Assembly: GCA_028724545.1 (NCBI GenBank)
Contig: JAQYCU010000065.1
Coordinates: forward strand, 1-32,312
Length of the DNA: 32,312 bases
Source: a bacterium
Lineage (GTDB): Bacteria; Bacillota; Clostridia; Lachnospirales; Lachnospiraceae
Direction of reading: 5' to 3'
Each line of letters begins with the position of its first letter. Position 1 is the stretch's first letter. The translations under genes and the position numbers were made by a program. Positions 1-7,186 of this stretch are shown here, one piece after another. Below the pieces are notes generated by a model. It searched no databases and was not told the origin of the DNA. It was given only the letters and a program-made list of their open reading frames with translations.

Positions 1-54
1 ACAAGGTCTGATTTAAATTTAGCACTAAAATTTCTTCTTTGTCTGGACATAACA

Positions 55-1158
55 ATGAATCCTCTCTTTCATGATGATTTTAGTATATCAGATTCATTAA
101 AATTTGTCCGAAAAAGTGTCTTAATTTATGAGACCATTATAGTATATCATGTGATATATATGTATAATGGGATTGAAACTGCAGGTGTATTAGGACCGTT
201 TCGGGAAGGTATACAGTATCAGGATTTGTTTCAGTATATTGTGTATCCATGGTTTATGCTTCTTTTGTTTGTAATTGCCGGAATGTGCTCCAGATACTAT
301 TTGGAAACCCATACCCATAGGGAATTTTTGAAGTCCAGAACAGTGAAGCTGCTTGTGCCTTCTACCATCGGTTTGTTTGTGTTTCAATGGATATTAGGCT
401 ACTTTAATATGATGATCAGCGGTGCATGGGAACAGATGTCTGTTGTTCCTAACCCCATCCTATACCTGATTATGTGTGTCAGTGGCACGGGACCTTTGTG
501 GTTTATACAGCTTTTATGGCTATATTCGGTTATGTTGGTGGGCATTCGCAACATGGAAAAAGATCGATTCTATACATTGTGTGGAAAGGCGAATGTGTTT
601 GTTTTGCTACTGCTGACGATGCTGGTATGGGGAGCAGCACAAATTCTGAACGCCCCGATGATTGTGGTATACAGATTCGGAATTTACGGAGTTGCATTTC
701 TGATTGGTTATTTTGTATTATCCCATGAAACAGTCATTGAAAAACTGAAAAAAGCATGGGTGCCACTAGTCATAGCAGCCGGTCTATTTATGGTTGGATT
801 TGTGTGCATTTACTGGCAGGCACCATATGCAGAGCATGTGGTGTTGGATACGTTTCTTTGTAATGCTTACGCTTGGATTGCGACTTTGGCGATTATCGCA
901 TTTATGAGTGTACATGGAAATGTGGATGATGCAATTTGTAAATTTATGAATCAGCAGTCATGGGGATTGTATCTTTTACATTATCTGCCCCTTGCTGCCA
1001 GTGCATGGTATTTACAGGATTTGGCAATAAATATGCCACCGGTATTGGTTTATCTGCTTGTGGCATTGTTCGCTTTTGTGGGAGCATACATATTAAATGC
1101 TGTGATTCGCAGGGTACCGATTTTAAGATGGTGTGTGTTGGGAATGAAAAAGAAATGA
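55..1158 (+). CDS. Acyltransferase-3-type integral membrane protein
   Basis: This is a 367-residue, very hydrophobic protein with about ten predicted membrane segments. It resembles the acyltransferase-3 family, which moves acyl groups onto cell-surface carbohydrates. The YHVIYMYN stretch near residue 31 carries the usual early histidine. The block VYPWFMLLLFVIAGMCSRY and the SGTGPLWFIQ motif near residues 142-151 are typical of one branch, as is LYLLHYLP near residue 309. The start is uncertain: no ribosome binding site precedes ATG 55, and the frame stays open to base 1, so the gene may begin upstream of the window. The first 25 residues also look unlike the usual YxDNLR opening of the family. 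The acceptor substrate cannot be told. It ends 12 bases before the next gene and may be cotranscribed with it. Confidence 0.75.
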   Translation: MNPLFHDDFSISDSLKFVRKSVLIYETIIVYHVIYMYNGIETAGVLGPFREGIQYQDLFQYIVYPWFMLLLFVIAGMCSRYYLETHTHREFLKSRTVKLLVPSTIGLFVFQWILGYFNMMISGAWEQMSVVPNPILYLIMCVSGTGPLWFIQLLWLYSVMLVGIRNMEKDRFYTLCGKANVFVLLLLTMLVWGAAQILNAPMIVVYRFGIYGVAFLIGYFVLSHETVIEKLKKAWVPLVIAAGLFMVGFVCIYWQAPYAEHVVLDTFLCNAYAWIATLAIIAFMSVHGNVDDAICKFMNQQSWGLYLLHYLPLAASAWYLQDLAINMPPVLVYLLVALFAFVGAYILNAVIRRVPILRWCVLGMKKK

Positions 1159-1170
1159 AGGGTGAGAAAT

Positions 1171-1587
1171 ATGTTATGTGATAATTTAATAGAACTTAGG
1201 AAACTGGCAAATCTGTCTCAGGAGGATGTGGCAGACAAAATAGGGGTGTCAAGACAGACTTTGTCAAAATATGAAACAGGAGAGTCGTTGCCTGATATAG
1301 AAAAATGTATGGCGTTAGCAGAGCTTTTTGGTGTTTCATTGGATGATTTGGTCAATTATGCAAAGGAAGACAATATGGGACTCCGGGTTCCACCAAAGGG
1401 AAAACATGTTTTTGGCATGGTAAAAGTTGGGGATAAAGGACAAATCGTAATTCCTGCCAAGGCAAGGAAAATTTTTGATATCCATCCGGGAGATAATCTT
1501 CTTATACTGGGTGACGAGGCACAGGGAATTGCAATTATGAAAGAAAAGGGATTGCTGGATCTTTTGAAAAGTGCAAAAGGAATCTAA
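1171..1587 (+). CDS. XRE-type regulator fused to a SpoVT/AbrB domain
   Basis: The protein has 138 residues and two DNA-binding modules. Residues about 4-60 form a Cro/CI helix-turn-helix (SQEDVADKIGVSRQTLSKYE). Residues about 85-125 form an AbrB-like swapped-hairpin domain (VKVGDKGQIVIPAKARKIF). ATG 1171 is preferred over GTG 1162 because an AAGGG box ends about eight bases before it. Such fusions occur in Firmicutes and are presumed transcription factors. The targets are unknown; the neighbouring acyltransferase is the simplest candidate because the genes are nearly abutting. Confidence 0.85.
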   Translation: MLCDNLIELRKLANLSQEDVADKIGVSRQTLSKYETGESLPDIEKCMALAELFGVSLDDLVNYAKEDNMGLRVPPKGKHVFGMVKVGDKGQIVIPAKARKIFDIHPGDNLLILGDEAQGIAIMKEKGLLDLLKSAKGI

Positions 1588-1661
1588 TGCAATGTAGATA
1601 GAATTTCTGTATATGATATGATAAAATCAGAGAAAAATTTGAAGTTGGAGAGATAAGAGTT

Positions 1662-1886
1662 GTGTTTTTGTCTGACAATATCGATGTGAAAAAGTATGCA
1701 GAAAATACAGATTGTAACGTGACGGTCATAGGTTCAGAAGTGGACCGGGTTCTTAGTGCGAAGCTGCAGAAGAAATTGGCAGATTGCTATAAAGATGCAG
1801 AGTTACATATTTATGACGATATTGAGCATGAGAACTATTTGAAAGATGAGAGAGTAATTCATACAATTAAAAGTATTCTGGAGTAG
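1662..1886 (+). pseudogene. C-terminal remnant of an alpha/beta hydrolase
   Basis: The frame encodes only about 74 residues. They match the last third of an alpha/beta-fold hydrolase: a SEVDRVLS stretch at the usual position of the catalytic acid, then IEHENYLKDERVI at the usual position of the catalytic histidine. The nucleophile Ser motif and the whole N-terminal half are absent. A GTG with a GGAG box about 11 bases upstream could allow translation, but the product could not be an active hydrolase. I read it as the stump of a deleted gene. Confidence 0.6.
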
Positions 1887-1986
1887 AGAAACGTTTTGTG
1901 TGGTTGAATGATATGACTGGCTTGTTTAAGCGAAAGATGTTTATAATGTAGTGTTCAGGTATATACGAATAGGAATAGAGAGAAAA

Positions 1987-3096
1987 ATGATGAAAATACA
2001 GATAAAAGAATGGATAAAAAAAGAGATGGTACTATGCATTTCCGTGGTTCTTGCAGTGCTTTCTATGTTTGTTGTGTCGCCAAATAAAGGATATTTGTCA
2101 TATTTGGATGGACGGACCCTTATTTTGTTATTTTGTTTGATGGCAGTGGTGGCAGGCTGGAAGAAAGCAGGTGTGTTGCATAAGGCGGCGGAAATGTTGC
2201 TTGGGCGGATTTCTAATGCCAGACAGTTGGCGCAGGTGTTAGTGCTTTTGTGCTTTTTTAGTTCAATGCTTATTACCAATGATGTGGCATTGCTTACCTT
2301 TGTACCTTTTGGATTGCTGGCACTAAAGAAAGCGAACTGTACGAATATTATGATATCGGTTGTGGTGTTACAGACGATAGCTGCCAATTTGGGAAGTATG
2401 TTGTTACCGGTTGGAAATCCACAAAACCTGTACCTGTATGGGCAGTCAGGTCTTACATTTATACAGTTTGTGTTACATATGTTTCCACTCTGGGTAGTCT
2501 CCTTTTTTGCAATTTGGGTGGCAACGTTATGGATTAAGAAACAGACAGTCTCAGTGAAAATGGAATATGTGATGGTAACAGGTGGCTGGTTTTATCTGGT
2601 GCTGTTTGTTCTGTGTCTTGCTGCTGTAGCAAATATACTGCCTTGTTGGGCGTTGCTGGTTGTTTTGGTCTGTGCAATTTTGTGGAAGGATAAAAGTATA
2701 TTAGGACAGGTGGATTATTGTCTTCTTGCTACTTTTGTCTGTTTCTTTGTATTTATAGGAAATGTAAAAGCCATGCCACAGTTAGCACAGTTGTTTCAGC
2801 AGTGGATTACGGGAAGAGAATTGACAGTGGGAATTTTGGCAAGTCAGGTAATCAGTAATGTGCCCGCTGCCATCTTATTGTCTGGTTTTTCAGACAATAG
2901 CAGCATACTTCTTTGGGCAACAGATATCGGAGGACTTGGCACGCTGATTGCCTCTCTTGCCAGCCTGATTTCTTATAAAATCTATATGCAGGAGAAACAG
3001 AGCGATGGTGGTGCCTATTTGAAGATGTTTACTTTGATAAATCTGCTTTTTTTAGTCTTGCTTTGGGGTGTTGCGCTTGTGGTGTTGGCTTTGTAA
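1987..3096 (+). CDS. ArsB/NhaD/SLC13-superfamily ion permease
   Basis: This is an integral membrane transporter of about 369 residues with ten or more hydrophobic segments. Motifs common to the ion transporter superfamily are visible: LITNDVALLTFVPFGLLAL in the first half, TIAANLGSMLLPVGNPQNLY around the middle, and VISNVPAAILLSGFS in the second half. The two Asn/Pro-containing re-entrant segments (TNDVAL and SNVPA) are the expected inverted-repeat substrate-binding loops. The start is taken at ATG 1987 (or 1990) after an AGGAATAGAGAG stretch; a GTG at 1951 is in frame but has no good ribosome binding site. The transported ion (dicarboxylate, arsenite, sodium or another) cannot be deduced. 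Confidence 0.8.
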   Translation: MMKIQIKEWIKKEMVLCISVVLAVLSMFVVSPNKGYLSYLDGRTLILLFCLMAVVAGWKKAGVLHKAAEMLLGRISNARQLAQVLVLLCFFSSMLITNDVALLTFVPFGLLALKKANCTNIMISVVVLQTIAANLGSMLLPVGNPQNLYLYGQSGLTFIQFVLHMFPLWVVSFFAIWVATLWIKKQTVSVKMEYVMVTGGWFYLVLFVLCLAAVANILPCWALLVVLVCAILWKDKSILGQVDYCLLATFVCFFVFIGNVKAMPQLAQLFQQWITGRELTVGILASQVISNVPAAILLSGFSDNSSILLWATDIGGLGTLIASLASLISYKIYMQEKQSDGGAYLKMFTLINLLFLVLLWGVALVVLAL

Positions 3097-3125
3097 GTAC
3101 GAGAACATGAAAAGTATGGAAAAGA

Positions 3126-3148
3126 AAATCGTACGATTTGTATATAAT
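3126..3148 (+). promoter_or_regulatory. Toxin-antitoxin promoter with palindromic operator
   Basis: A perfect 14-base palindrome, AAATCGTACGATTT (3126-3139), sits directly before a perfect -10 box TATAAT (3143-3148). No good -35 hexamer is present. Antitoxins of the Phd family bind palindromes over their own promoter, so this is the likely autoregulatory operator of the following toxin-antitoxin pair. Confidence 0.6.
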
Positions 3149-3195
3149 ATAATTGAAACAGAAAAATTCTAAGGCAAACAGAAAGGGATGATGAT

Positions 3196-3411
3196 ATGTC
3201 TATTACTGCGACTGAATTAAAAGTGAATCTTAGTAAATATCTTATGCTTGCGGAAACAGAAGATATTTATATTACTTGTAATGGAAAAGTTGTTGCAAAA
3301 CTGTCGAATCCATATCAGGATAGAGTGGATGTTGCTAAGTCATTATTCGGGATTCTTCCGGAAGATATGACTTTAGAGGAAGCACGAGAAGAAAGGTTGA
3401 ATACAATATGA
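3196..3411 (+). CDS. Phd/YefM-type antitoxin
   Basis: This is a 71-residue protein. The N-terminal half (SITATELKVNLSKYLMLAE, then DIYITCNGKVVAKLSNP) has the Phd/YefM DNA-binding fold that recognises an operator palindrome. The C-terminal tail (DMTLEEAREERL) is a charged helix of the kind that wraps round the toxin. AAAGGG lies eight bases before ATG 3196. The stop overlaps the toxin start (ATGA at 3408-3411), giving translational coupling. The role is to neutralise the PIN toxin and repress the operon. Confidence 0.88.
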   Translation: MSITATELKVNLSKYLMLAETEDIYITCNGKVVAKLSNPYQDRVDVAKSLFGILPEDMTLEEAREERLNTI

Positions 3412-3839
3412 GAGTTTTAGTTGATACTTGTATCATCATTGATGCTCTACAATCTCGTGTTCCGTTTGCAGAAGAGGCACAAAAGATTTTTATACATTCT
3501 GCAAATAATCAGTTTGAGGGATATATCACAGCAAAATCAGTTACAGATATATACTATCTGACACATCGTTTAATGCATAGTGATGAGGAAACCCGCAAAA
3601 TTTTAAGCAAACTTTTTACTTTATTTCACTTACTGGATACTACTTCTTTGGACTGTCGAAAAGCAATATCTTCGGAAATTAGTGATTATGAGGATGCTAT
3701 TATGGTGGAAACCGCTATTCGTTCCGAGATGGATTGTATTGTAACCAGAAACCTAAAAGAGTATACGAAATCTTCTGTTAAGGTATGTGAACCTTCTGCA
3801 TTATTAAAGTTATTAGAAGCAGAAAACAAAACGGAATAA
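3408..3839 (+). CDS. PIN-domain ribonuclease toxin (VapC-like)
   Basis: The protein has 143 residues, the normal length of a single PIN domain. The acidic metal-binding residues are visible: Asp6 in LVDTCIIIDAL, the acidic pair in SDYEDAIM near residue 95, and the Asp in DCIVTRN near residue 110. VapC-like toxins cleave tRNA or rRNA and halt translation; the target here is unknown. It is coupled to the upstream antitoxin by a four-base overlap. All catalytic positions appear intact, so the module is probably functional. Confidence 0.87.
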   Translation: MRVLVDTCIIIDALQSRVPFAEEAQKIFIHSANNQFEGYITAKSVTDIYYLTHRLMHSDEETRKILSKLFTLFHLLDTTSLDCRKAISSEISDYEDAIMVETAIRSEMDCIVTRNLKEYTKSSVKVCEPSALLKLLEAENKTE

Positions 3840-3862
3840 AAGCAAGAAATTGAATTGACCGA

Positions 3863-3905
3863 GCTCTTTAGAGCGAGGGATGCTTCTTGTCCGAAGGGCA
3901 AGAAG
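3863..3905. repeat. Two adjacent hairpins behind the toxin gene
   Basis: GCTCTTTAGAGC (3863-3874) is a short perfect hairpin. It is followed by CTTCTTGTCC (3883-3892) pairing with GGGCAAGAAG (3896-3905) over a three-base loop. No T-run follows, so these are not standard intrinsic terminators. They may protect the toxin-antitoxin mRNA end or belong to a dispersed palindromic element. Confidence 0.45.
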
Positions 3906-3924
3906 ATGGAGATAGAGGGAAAAT

Positions 3925-4576
3925 ATGAATTTAGAGCAGATATATTATTTTCAAAGTAACTTTCATTCTCCGTAGTTCTTTCGACATATCTTATAACATT
4001 ATCCGAAATTTGTATTTTAACAAAGATAGAGTTGATGCAGGCTTGTCGCTGTGGAAGGAGGCGATGAATCAATTTGAGGCGTCAGAAAAAATATATGCCT
4101 TTTTTCATTATTTCGGGATGAGCTGTTTTGCCAGACATGGAAAGCTGTATGAAAAGTATGCGCACATTGAAGAATTAATTAAAAATAACGGATTTATCGT
4201 AGAACATGAAAATGTATATTTTTCCTCCGTTCTTACCGGGAATGAATTATCAGCAGTTGAAATAAATCCCTATGAACTTTCCAAAGACAATCAACAAAAT
4301 ATTGATTTTATTTTATCTGGAAAGCAGGTTGGTGGATGCGAAGTGCATTTTGTTAATGATAAAACGGCTTATCTTCGCTGGATTTATGTCAATGCCGATA
4401 TAACGGGTAAAGGAATCGGAACACAGTGTATGAATGCACTAAAGCAGTGGCTCTATCAAAAAGGCATTAAAAGATTTGATACTGACACAGCCTTGTCAAA
4501 TGTCATAGCACAACATTATTATGAGAAAAACAATTTTATATGTGAGGACAAAACAAGAAGTTACTATCGAGTGTAA
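3925..4576 (+). pseudogene. GNAT acetyltransferase with an N-terminal frameshift
   Basis: A gene starts at ATG 3925 behind a clear GAGGG box and reads MNLEQIYYFQSNFHSP before a stop at 3973. Shifting by one base near 3970 restores an open frame to 4576 that contains a GNAT domain. The domain includes LRWIYVNADITGKGIGTQC (acetyl-CoA-binding motif A, with GKGIG) and ALSNVIAQHYYEKNNF near the end. The joined product would be about 216 residues, normal for a GNAT protein. A TTG at 4010 is the only in-frame start of the long part and has no good ribosome binding site. Either the gene is broken or the base is a sequencing error. Confidence 0.65.
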
Positions 4577-4694
4577 ATATCATTTGTTTCAGGTATGGCA
4601 CTTGAAAACGATGACAATTTGATAGAGGTCGGAACATTTGTGTAGTCCTAAACCGGAGCTAAAAACGCAAGGGTGAAAGTTTGCAAGACAATGA

Positions 4695-4937
4695 TATTAT
4701 GACCAATTTTGTGCAGATACGCCTAAAATGAATGATTGGTATAACTCATATTGGGAAAATCAATTGTATATAAGCGAACTGACGGACAGAGATATTGAAT
4801 TATGGAAAGAACGAAGAAAATTAGATAAAGAGTGTTCTGTTGAAAAGGAAAAGGAAATGTTGAACAGATGTGGTTTTTCTGAGGTTAATTGCATCTATTC
4901 CTATCATAAATTTTCCGTCATTGTTGCTGTAAAATAA
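4695..4937 (+). pseudogene. C-terminal remnant of a class I SAM methyltransferase
   Basis: About 80 residues resemble the tail of SAM-dependent methyltransferases common in clostridia: YYDQFCADTPKMNDWY, a charged helix ending in LDKECSVEKEKEML, then a final strand CIYSYHKFSVIVAVK. The Rossmann half with the SAM-binding glycine motif is missing. The frame opens just after a TGA at 4692-4694, and ATG 4728 has no convincing ribosome binding site. I read it as a deletion remnant. The 120 bases before it show nothing recognisable apart from a 16-codon ORF at 4594. Confidence 0.6.
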
Positions 4938-4964
4938 TAGAATTTTGAAGGAGGAATACCAGAA

Positions 4965-5813
4965 ATGAAAAATAACAATAATGTGAAATTAGAGAAACAA
5001 TTGGCGATGGATGATAGTCGTAAGGTGGAGAATACACATAACGACAGAAACATATTTTTAGGAGATAGCCGTACACCAAGTCAGTCGGGGATACTGGCAG
5101 GAAATTGTAAAGGTGAGTGCTGGACCAATCAGGACAATACGCTGGCAGTGACTTATTCTTATCCTGTAGGTGGCTGTGGAGTTTTCGGAGAAATTGTTGA
5201 CAGGAAGAGCTCGGAAACTTTCTTTGCAGAGGTTTTTGAAAAACTTAAAAATTTGGGGATTAATGAATTTGAGTTTGCAGCAGAGGACAAAAAGCTGAGA
5301 GAAGATATTCTGGAACTGTTTTCTGATAGAACGATTGACTCCGAGATGGAATATTCTTATAGAATATCGGAAAAGCCGGCGCAGCATGTAGGCAATCTTG
5401 AGGGATATACGATAGAAAAACTGACAAAGACATTTTTGGAAGAAATGGACAAGAAGAAATACAAAAATTCATCTATGGTAACGGAACGATTAGAAACATG
5501 CTGGCAGACGGTGGAGGATTTCTTAAATCAAAGCAGTGCTTTTGTGGCAATCAAAGATGGTGAATTGGCAGGTGTTATATTTGGAAGTGGCAGATTTCAA
5601 GAATTTCTGGCCATTGATATTGAAGTGGCTGAGGAACACAGACGCCAGGGAATCGCAAAAGAGCTTGCATTATCTTTTATAGATGACTGTACAGCGCGTG
5701 GCATAATGCCTCAGTGGGATTGCGTCGAATCAAATACAGCTTCGGTGCATTTGGCAGAAAGTCTGGGCCTTGTGCGAATCAAGGAACGTCCGATTTACTG
5801 GTTTGGAATATAG
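4965..5813 (+). CDS. GNAT-family acetyltransferase
   Basis: This is a 282-residue protein. The first ~140 residues form an N-terminal GNAT-like half that lacks the acetyl-CoA signature. The second half is the active domain: AFVAIKDGELAGVIFGSG (strands), IDIEVAEEHRRQGIAKEL (motif A with the RRQGIA pyrophosphate loop) and WDCVESNTASVHLAESLGL (motif B). The layout matches the GNAT_acetyltran group, whose substrates are mostly unknown. AAGGAGG precedes ATG 4965. It stands 30 bases before the hydrolase gene, with no terminator between, so the two probably share a transcript. Confidence 0.82.
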   Translation: MKNNNNVKLEKQLAMDDSRKVENTHNDRNIFLGDSRTPSQSGILAGNCKGECWTNQDNTLAVTYSYPVGGCGVFGEIVDRKSSETFFAEVFEKLKNLGINEFEFAAEDKKLREDILELFSDRTIDSEMEYSYRISEKPAQHVGNLEGYTIEKLTKTFLEEMDKKKYKNSSMVTERLETCWQTVEDFLNQSSAFVAIKDGELAGVIFGSGRFQEFLAIDIEVAEEHRRQGIAKELALSFIDDCTARGIMPQWDCVESNTASVHLAESLGLVRIKERPIYWFGI

Positions 5814-5843
5814 AGATGCAGTAAGAAAGATGGTGGTAAAAAT

Positions 5844-6635
5844 ATGAAACAATCATTTGTGAAATGTAAAAACGGAACGGTATATTATTGGCATACGGAT
5901 ATAGATTTAGCGAAGAAGACGCTCTTTTTGCTACATGGCTTGACGGCAAATCATACTATGTTTGCAAAACAGATTGATTTTCTGAAAGACGATTACAACG
6001 TGATTGCATGGGATGCACCCGCACACGGAAAATCCAGACCATATGACGATTTTTCTTATGAAAATGCTGTCGCCGTAATGTTACAAATTTTAAATAAGTT
6101 ACAAATTCAGAAGGTTGTGCTGATTGGACAGTCAATGGGAGGCTTTATGGCACAATCGTTTATGGCAAGATATCCTGAAATGGTCACAGGATTTATTTCG
6201 ATTGATTCCACACCATTTGGAGATTATTATTCTAAGTCTGATATCTGGTGGTTAAAACAAATCGAATGGATGTGCAAGCCATTTCCGAAAAAGTTGCTGA
6301 AAACTTCTATGGCAAAGCAAAATGCAGTTACAAAAGCAGGGCAGGAGAATATGCTTGCAATGGTTAGTGATTATGAGAAAGCAGAACTTTGCCGTTTGAT
6401 GGGGATTGGTTATGCCGGATTTTTAGATGATAACAGGGAACTGCAGATACCTTGTCCGTTTATGATTTTAGTGGGCGAACAGGACAAGACAGGAAAAGTA
6501 AAGCAATATAACAAAACATGGTCAAAAAGAACAGGCCAACAAATAATCTGGATTCCAAATGCAGCACATAATTCTAATGTTGATAATCCGGAGTTTGTAA
6601 ATGAGTGCATCAGAGAGTTTTTGGAAAATGTATAA
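5844..6635 (+). CDS. Alpha/beta-fold hydrolase
   Basis: This is a complete 263-residue hydrolase. The oxyanion segment is LLHGLTANHTMF. The nucleophile elbow is IGQSMGGF with Ser97. The acid is probably Asp214 (LVGEQDKTG) and the base His242 (NAAHNSN). DAPAHGKS at residues 57-64 is the usual loop after strand 4. There is no signal peptide, so it is cytoplasmic. It could be an esterase, lipase or C-C hydrolase; the substrate is not deducible. The ribosome binding site (a GGTGG stretch) is weak, and it follows the acetyltransferase closely. Confidence 0.85.
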   Translation: MKQSFVKCKNGTVYYWHTDIDLAKKTLFLLHGLTANHTMFAKQIDFLKDDYNVIAWDAPAHGKSRPYDDFSYENAVAVMLQILNKLQIQKVVLIGQSMGGFMAQSFMARYPEMVTGFISIDSTPFGDYYSKSDIWWLKQIEWMCKPFPKKLLKTSMAKQNAVTKAGQENMLAMVSDYEKAELCRLMGIGYAGFLDDNRELQIPCPFMILVGEQDKTGKVKQYNKTWSKRTGQQIIWIPNAAHNSNVDNPEFVNECIREFLENV

Positions 6636-6692
6636 AAATCCACGCAAATGTATAAAAAAATAAATAAAATGGCGAAAAAAGTCAATTAATGG

Positions 6693-6721
6693 TTGAAATC
6701 GAGCAAAAAGTATGCTATTAT
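6693..6721 (+). promoter_or_regulatory. Housekeeping sigma promoter of a small RNA
   Basis: TTGAAA (6693-6698) and TATTAT (6716-6721) are separated by exactly 17 bases. Transcription should start near 6728. The nearest convincing gene starts about 460 bases downstream, beyond an intrinsic terminator. Confidence 0.7.
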
Positions 6722-6727
6722 ATGCAT

Positions 6728-6903
6728 ACAAACCAGAAAGTTGCGTATTGTTTTTGGTTGTTAGGGACTTTGTCTGATAACAGGAAAGAAGTTTTCAGAT
6801 GTAATAGCGTGGGATATAAGAGGTTTTCTTATAAAGAGAAGGTAGTCGTGATACAGGTGCTTCGTGCACTGCAAAAAACCGGACCGGTCAGGTCCGGTTT
6901 TTT
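6728..6903 (+). ncRNA. Candidate structured small RNA of about 176 nt
   Basis: A near-consensus promoter and a strong intrinsic terminator bracket this stretch. Several hairpins can be drawn: GTTGTTAG with CTGATAAC, TATAAGA with TCTTATA, and GTGC with GCAC round a short loop. A possible closing stem joins TTGCGTATT near the 5' end with GATAC and GCAA near the 3' end. No known riboswitch or housekeeping RNA signature was recognised. A 6S RNA is possible from size and extended pairing but is not shown. An 86-codon frame crosses the promoter and terminator and has no ribosome binding site, so I do not call it a gene. Confidence 0.55.
6873..6903 (+). terminator. Intrinsic terminator of the small RNA
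   Basis: AACCGGACC pairs with GGTCCGGTT over a five-base loop, with six A before and a run of T after the stem. It may act in both directions. Confidence 0.85.
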
Positions 6904-7186
6904 GTTTGCCAGAATATATCCACAAATACCGGGAAAGCAAATTTCCTGAAGAAAAGATAAATTGTGGAATCAGAAGAATTTCATAACGAGCAAAATTAGG
7001 GAAAGTAACATTACGAATAGGCAGATTTGCGAAAAAAGGCTGTATATAGAGAAAGAAATAGTTGCGTTATAATACCACTATCAAGTATAATCATACTAAG
7101 TACGGTTATCGGGAGGCAGAGTAGTTTCTTTGCACGAATAACTGTGTACAGGAGATTATTATAAATATATTACTAGGAGGATTGAA
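6904..7186 (+). other. Upstream region of the GH-A-like gene
   Basis: No gene was seen here. A TATAAT box lies at 7068-7073 but no matching -35 box stands 16-18 bases before it. Short inverted sequences such as AGTAT/ATACT follow. This is the likely promoter and 5' leader of the downstream gene, which has an AGGAGG box just before its ATG. Confidence 0.4.

Noticed and set aside
1941-2387. 148-codon minus-strand frame
   Set aside because: Shadow of the permease gene, whose membrane motifs are convincing on the plus strand.
3863-3905. Intrinsic terminator after the toxin
   Set aside because: Both stems lack a following T-run.
6689-6949. 86-codon ORF over the small RNA
   Set aside because: It begins before the promoter, crosses the terminator, has no ribosome binding site and resembles no protein.
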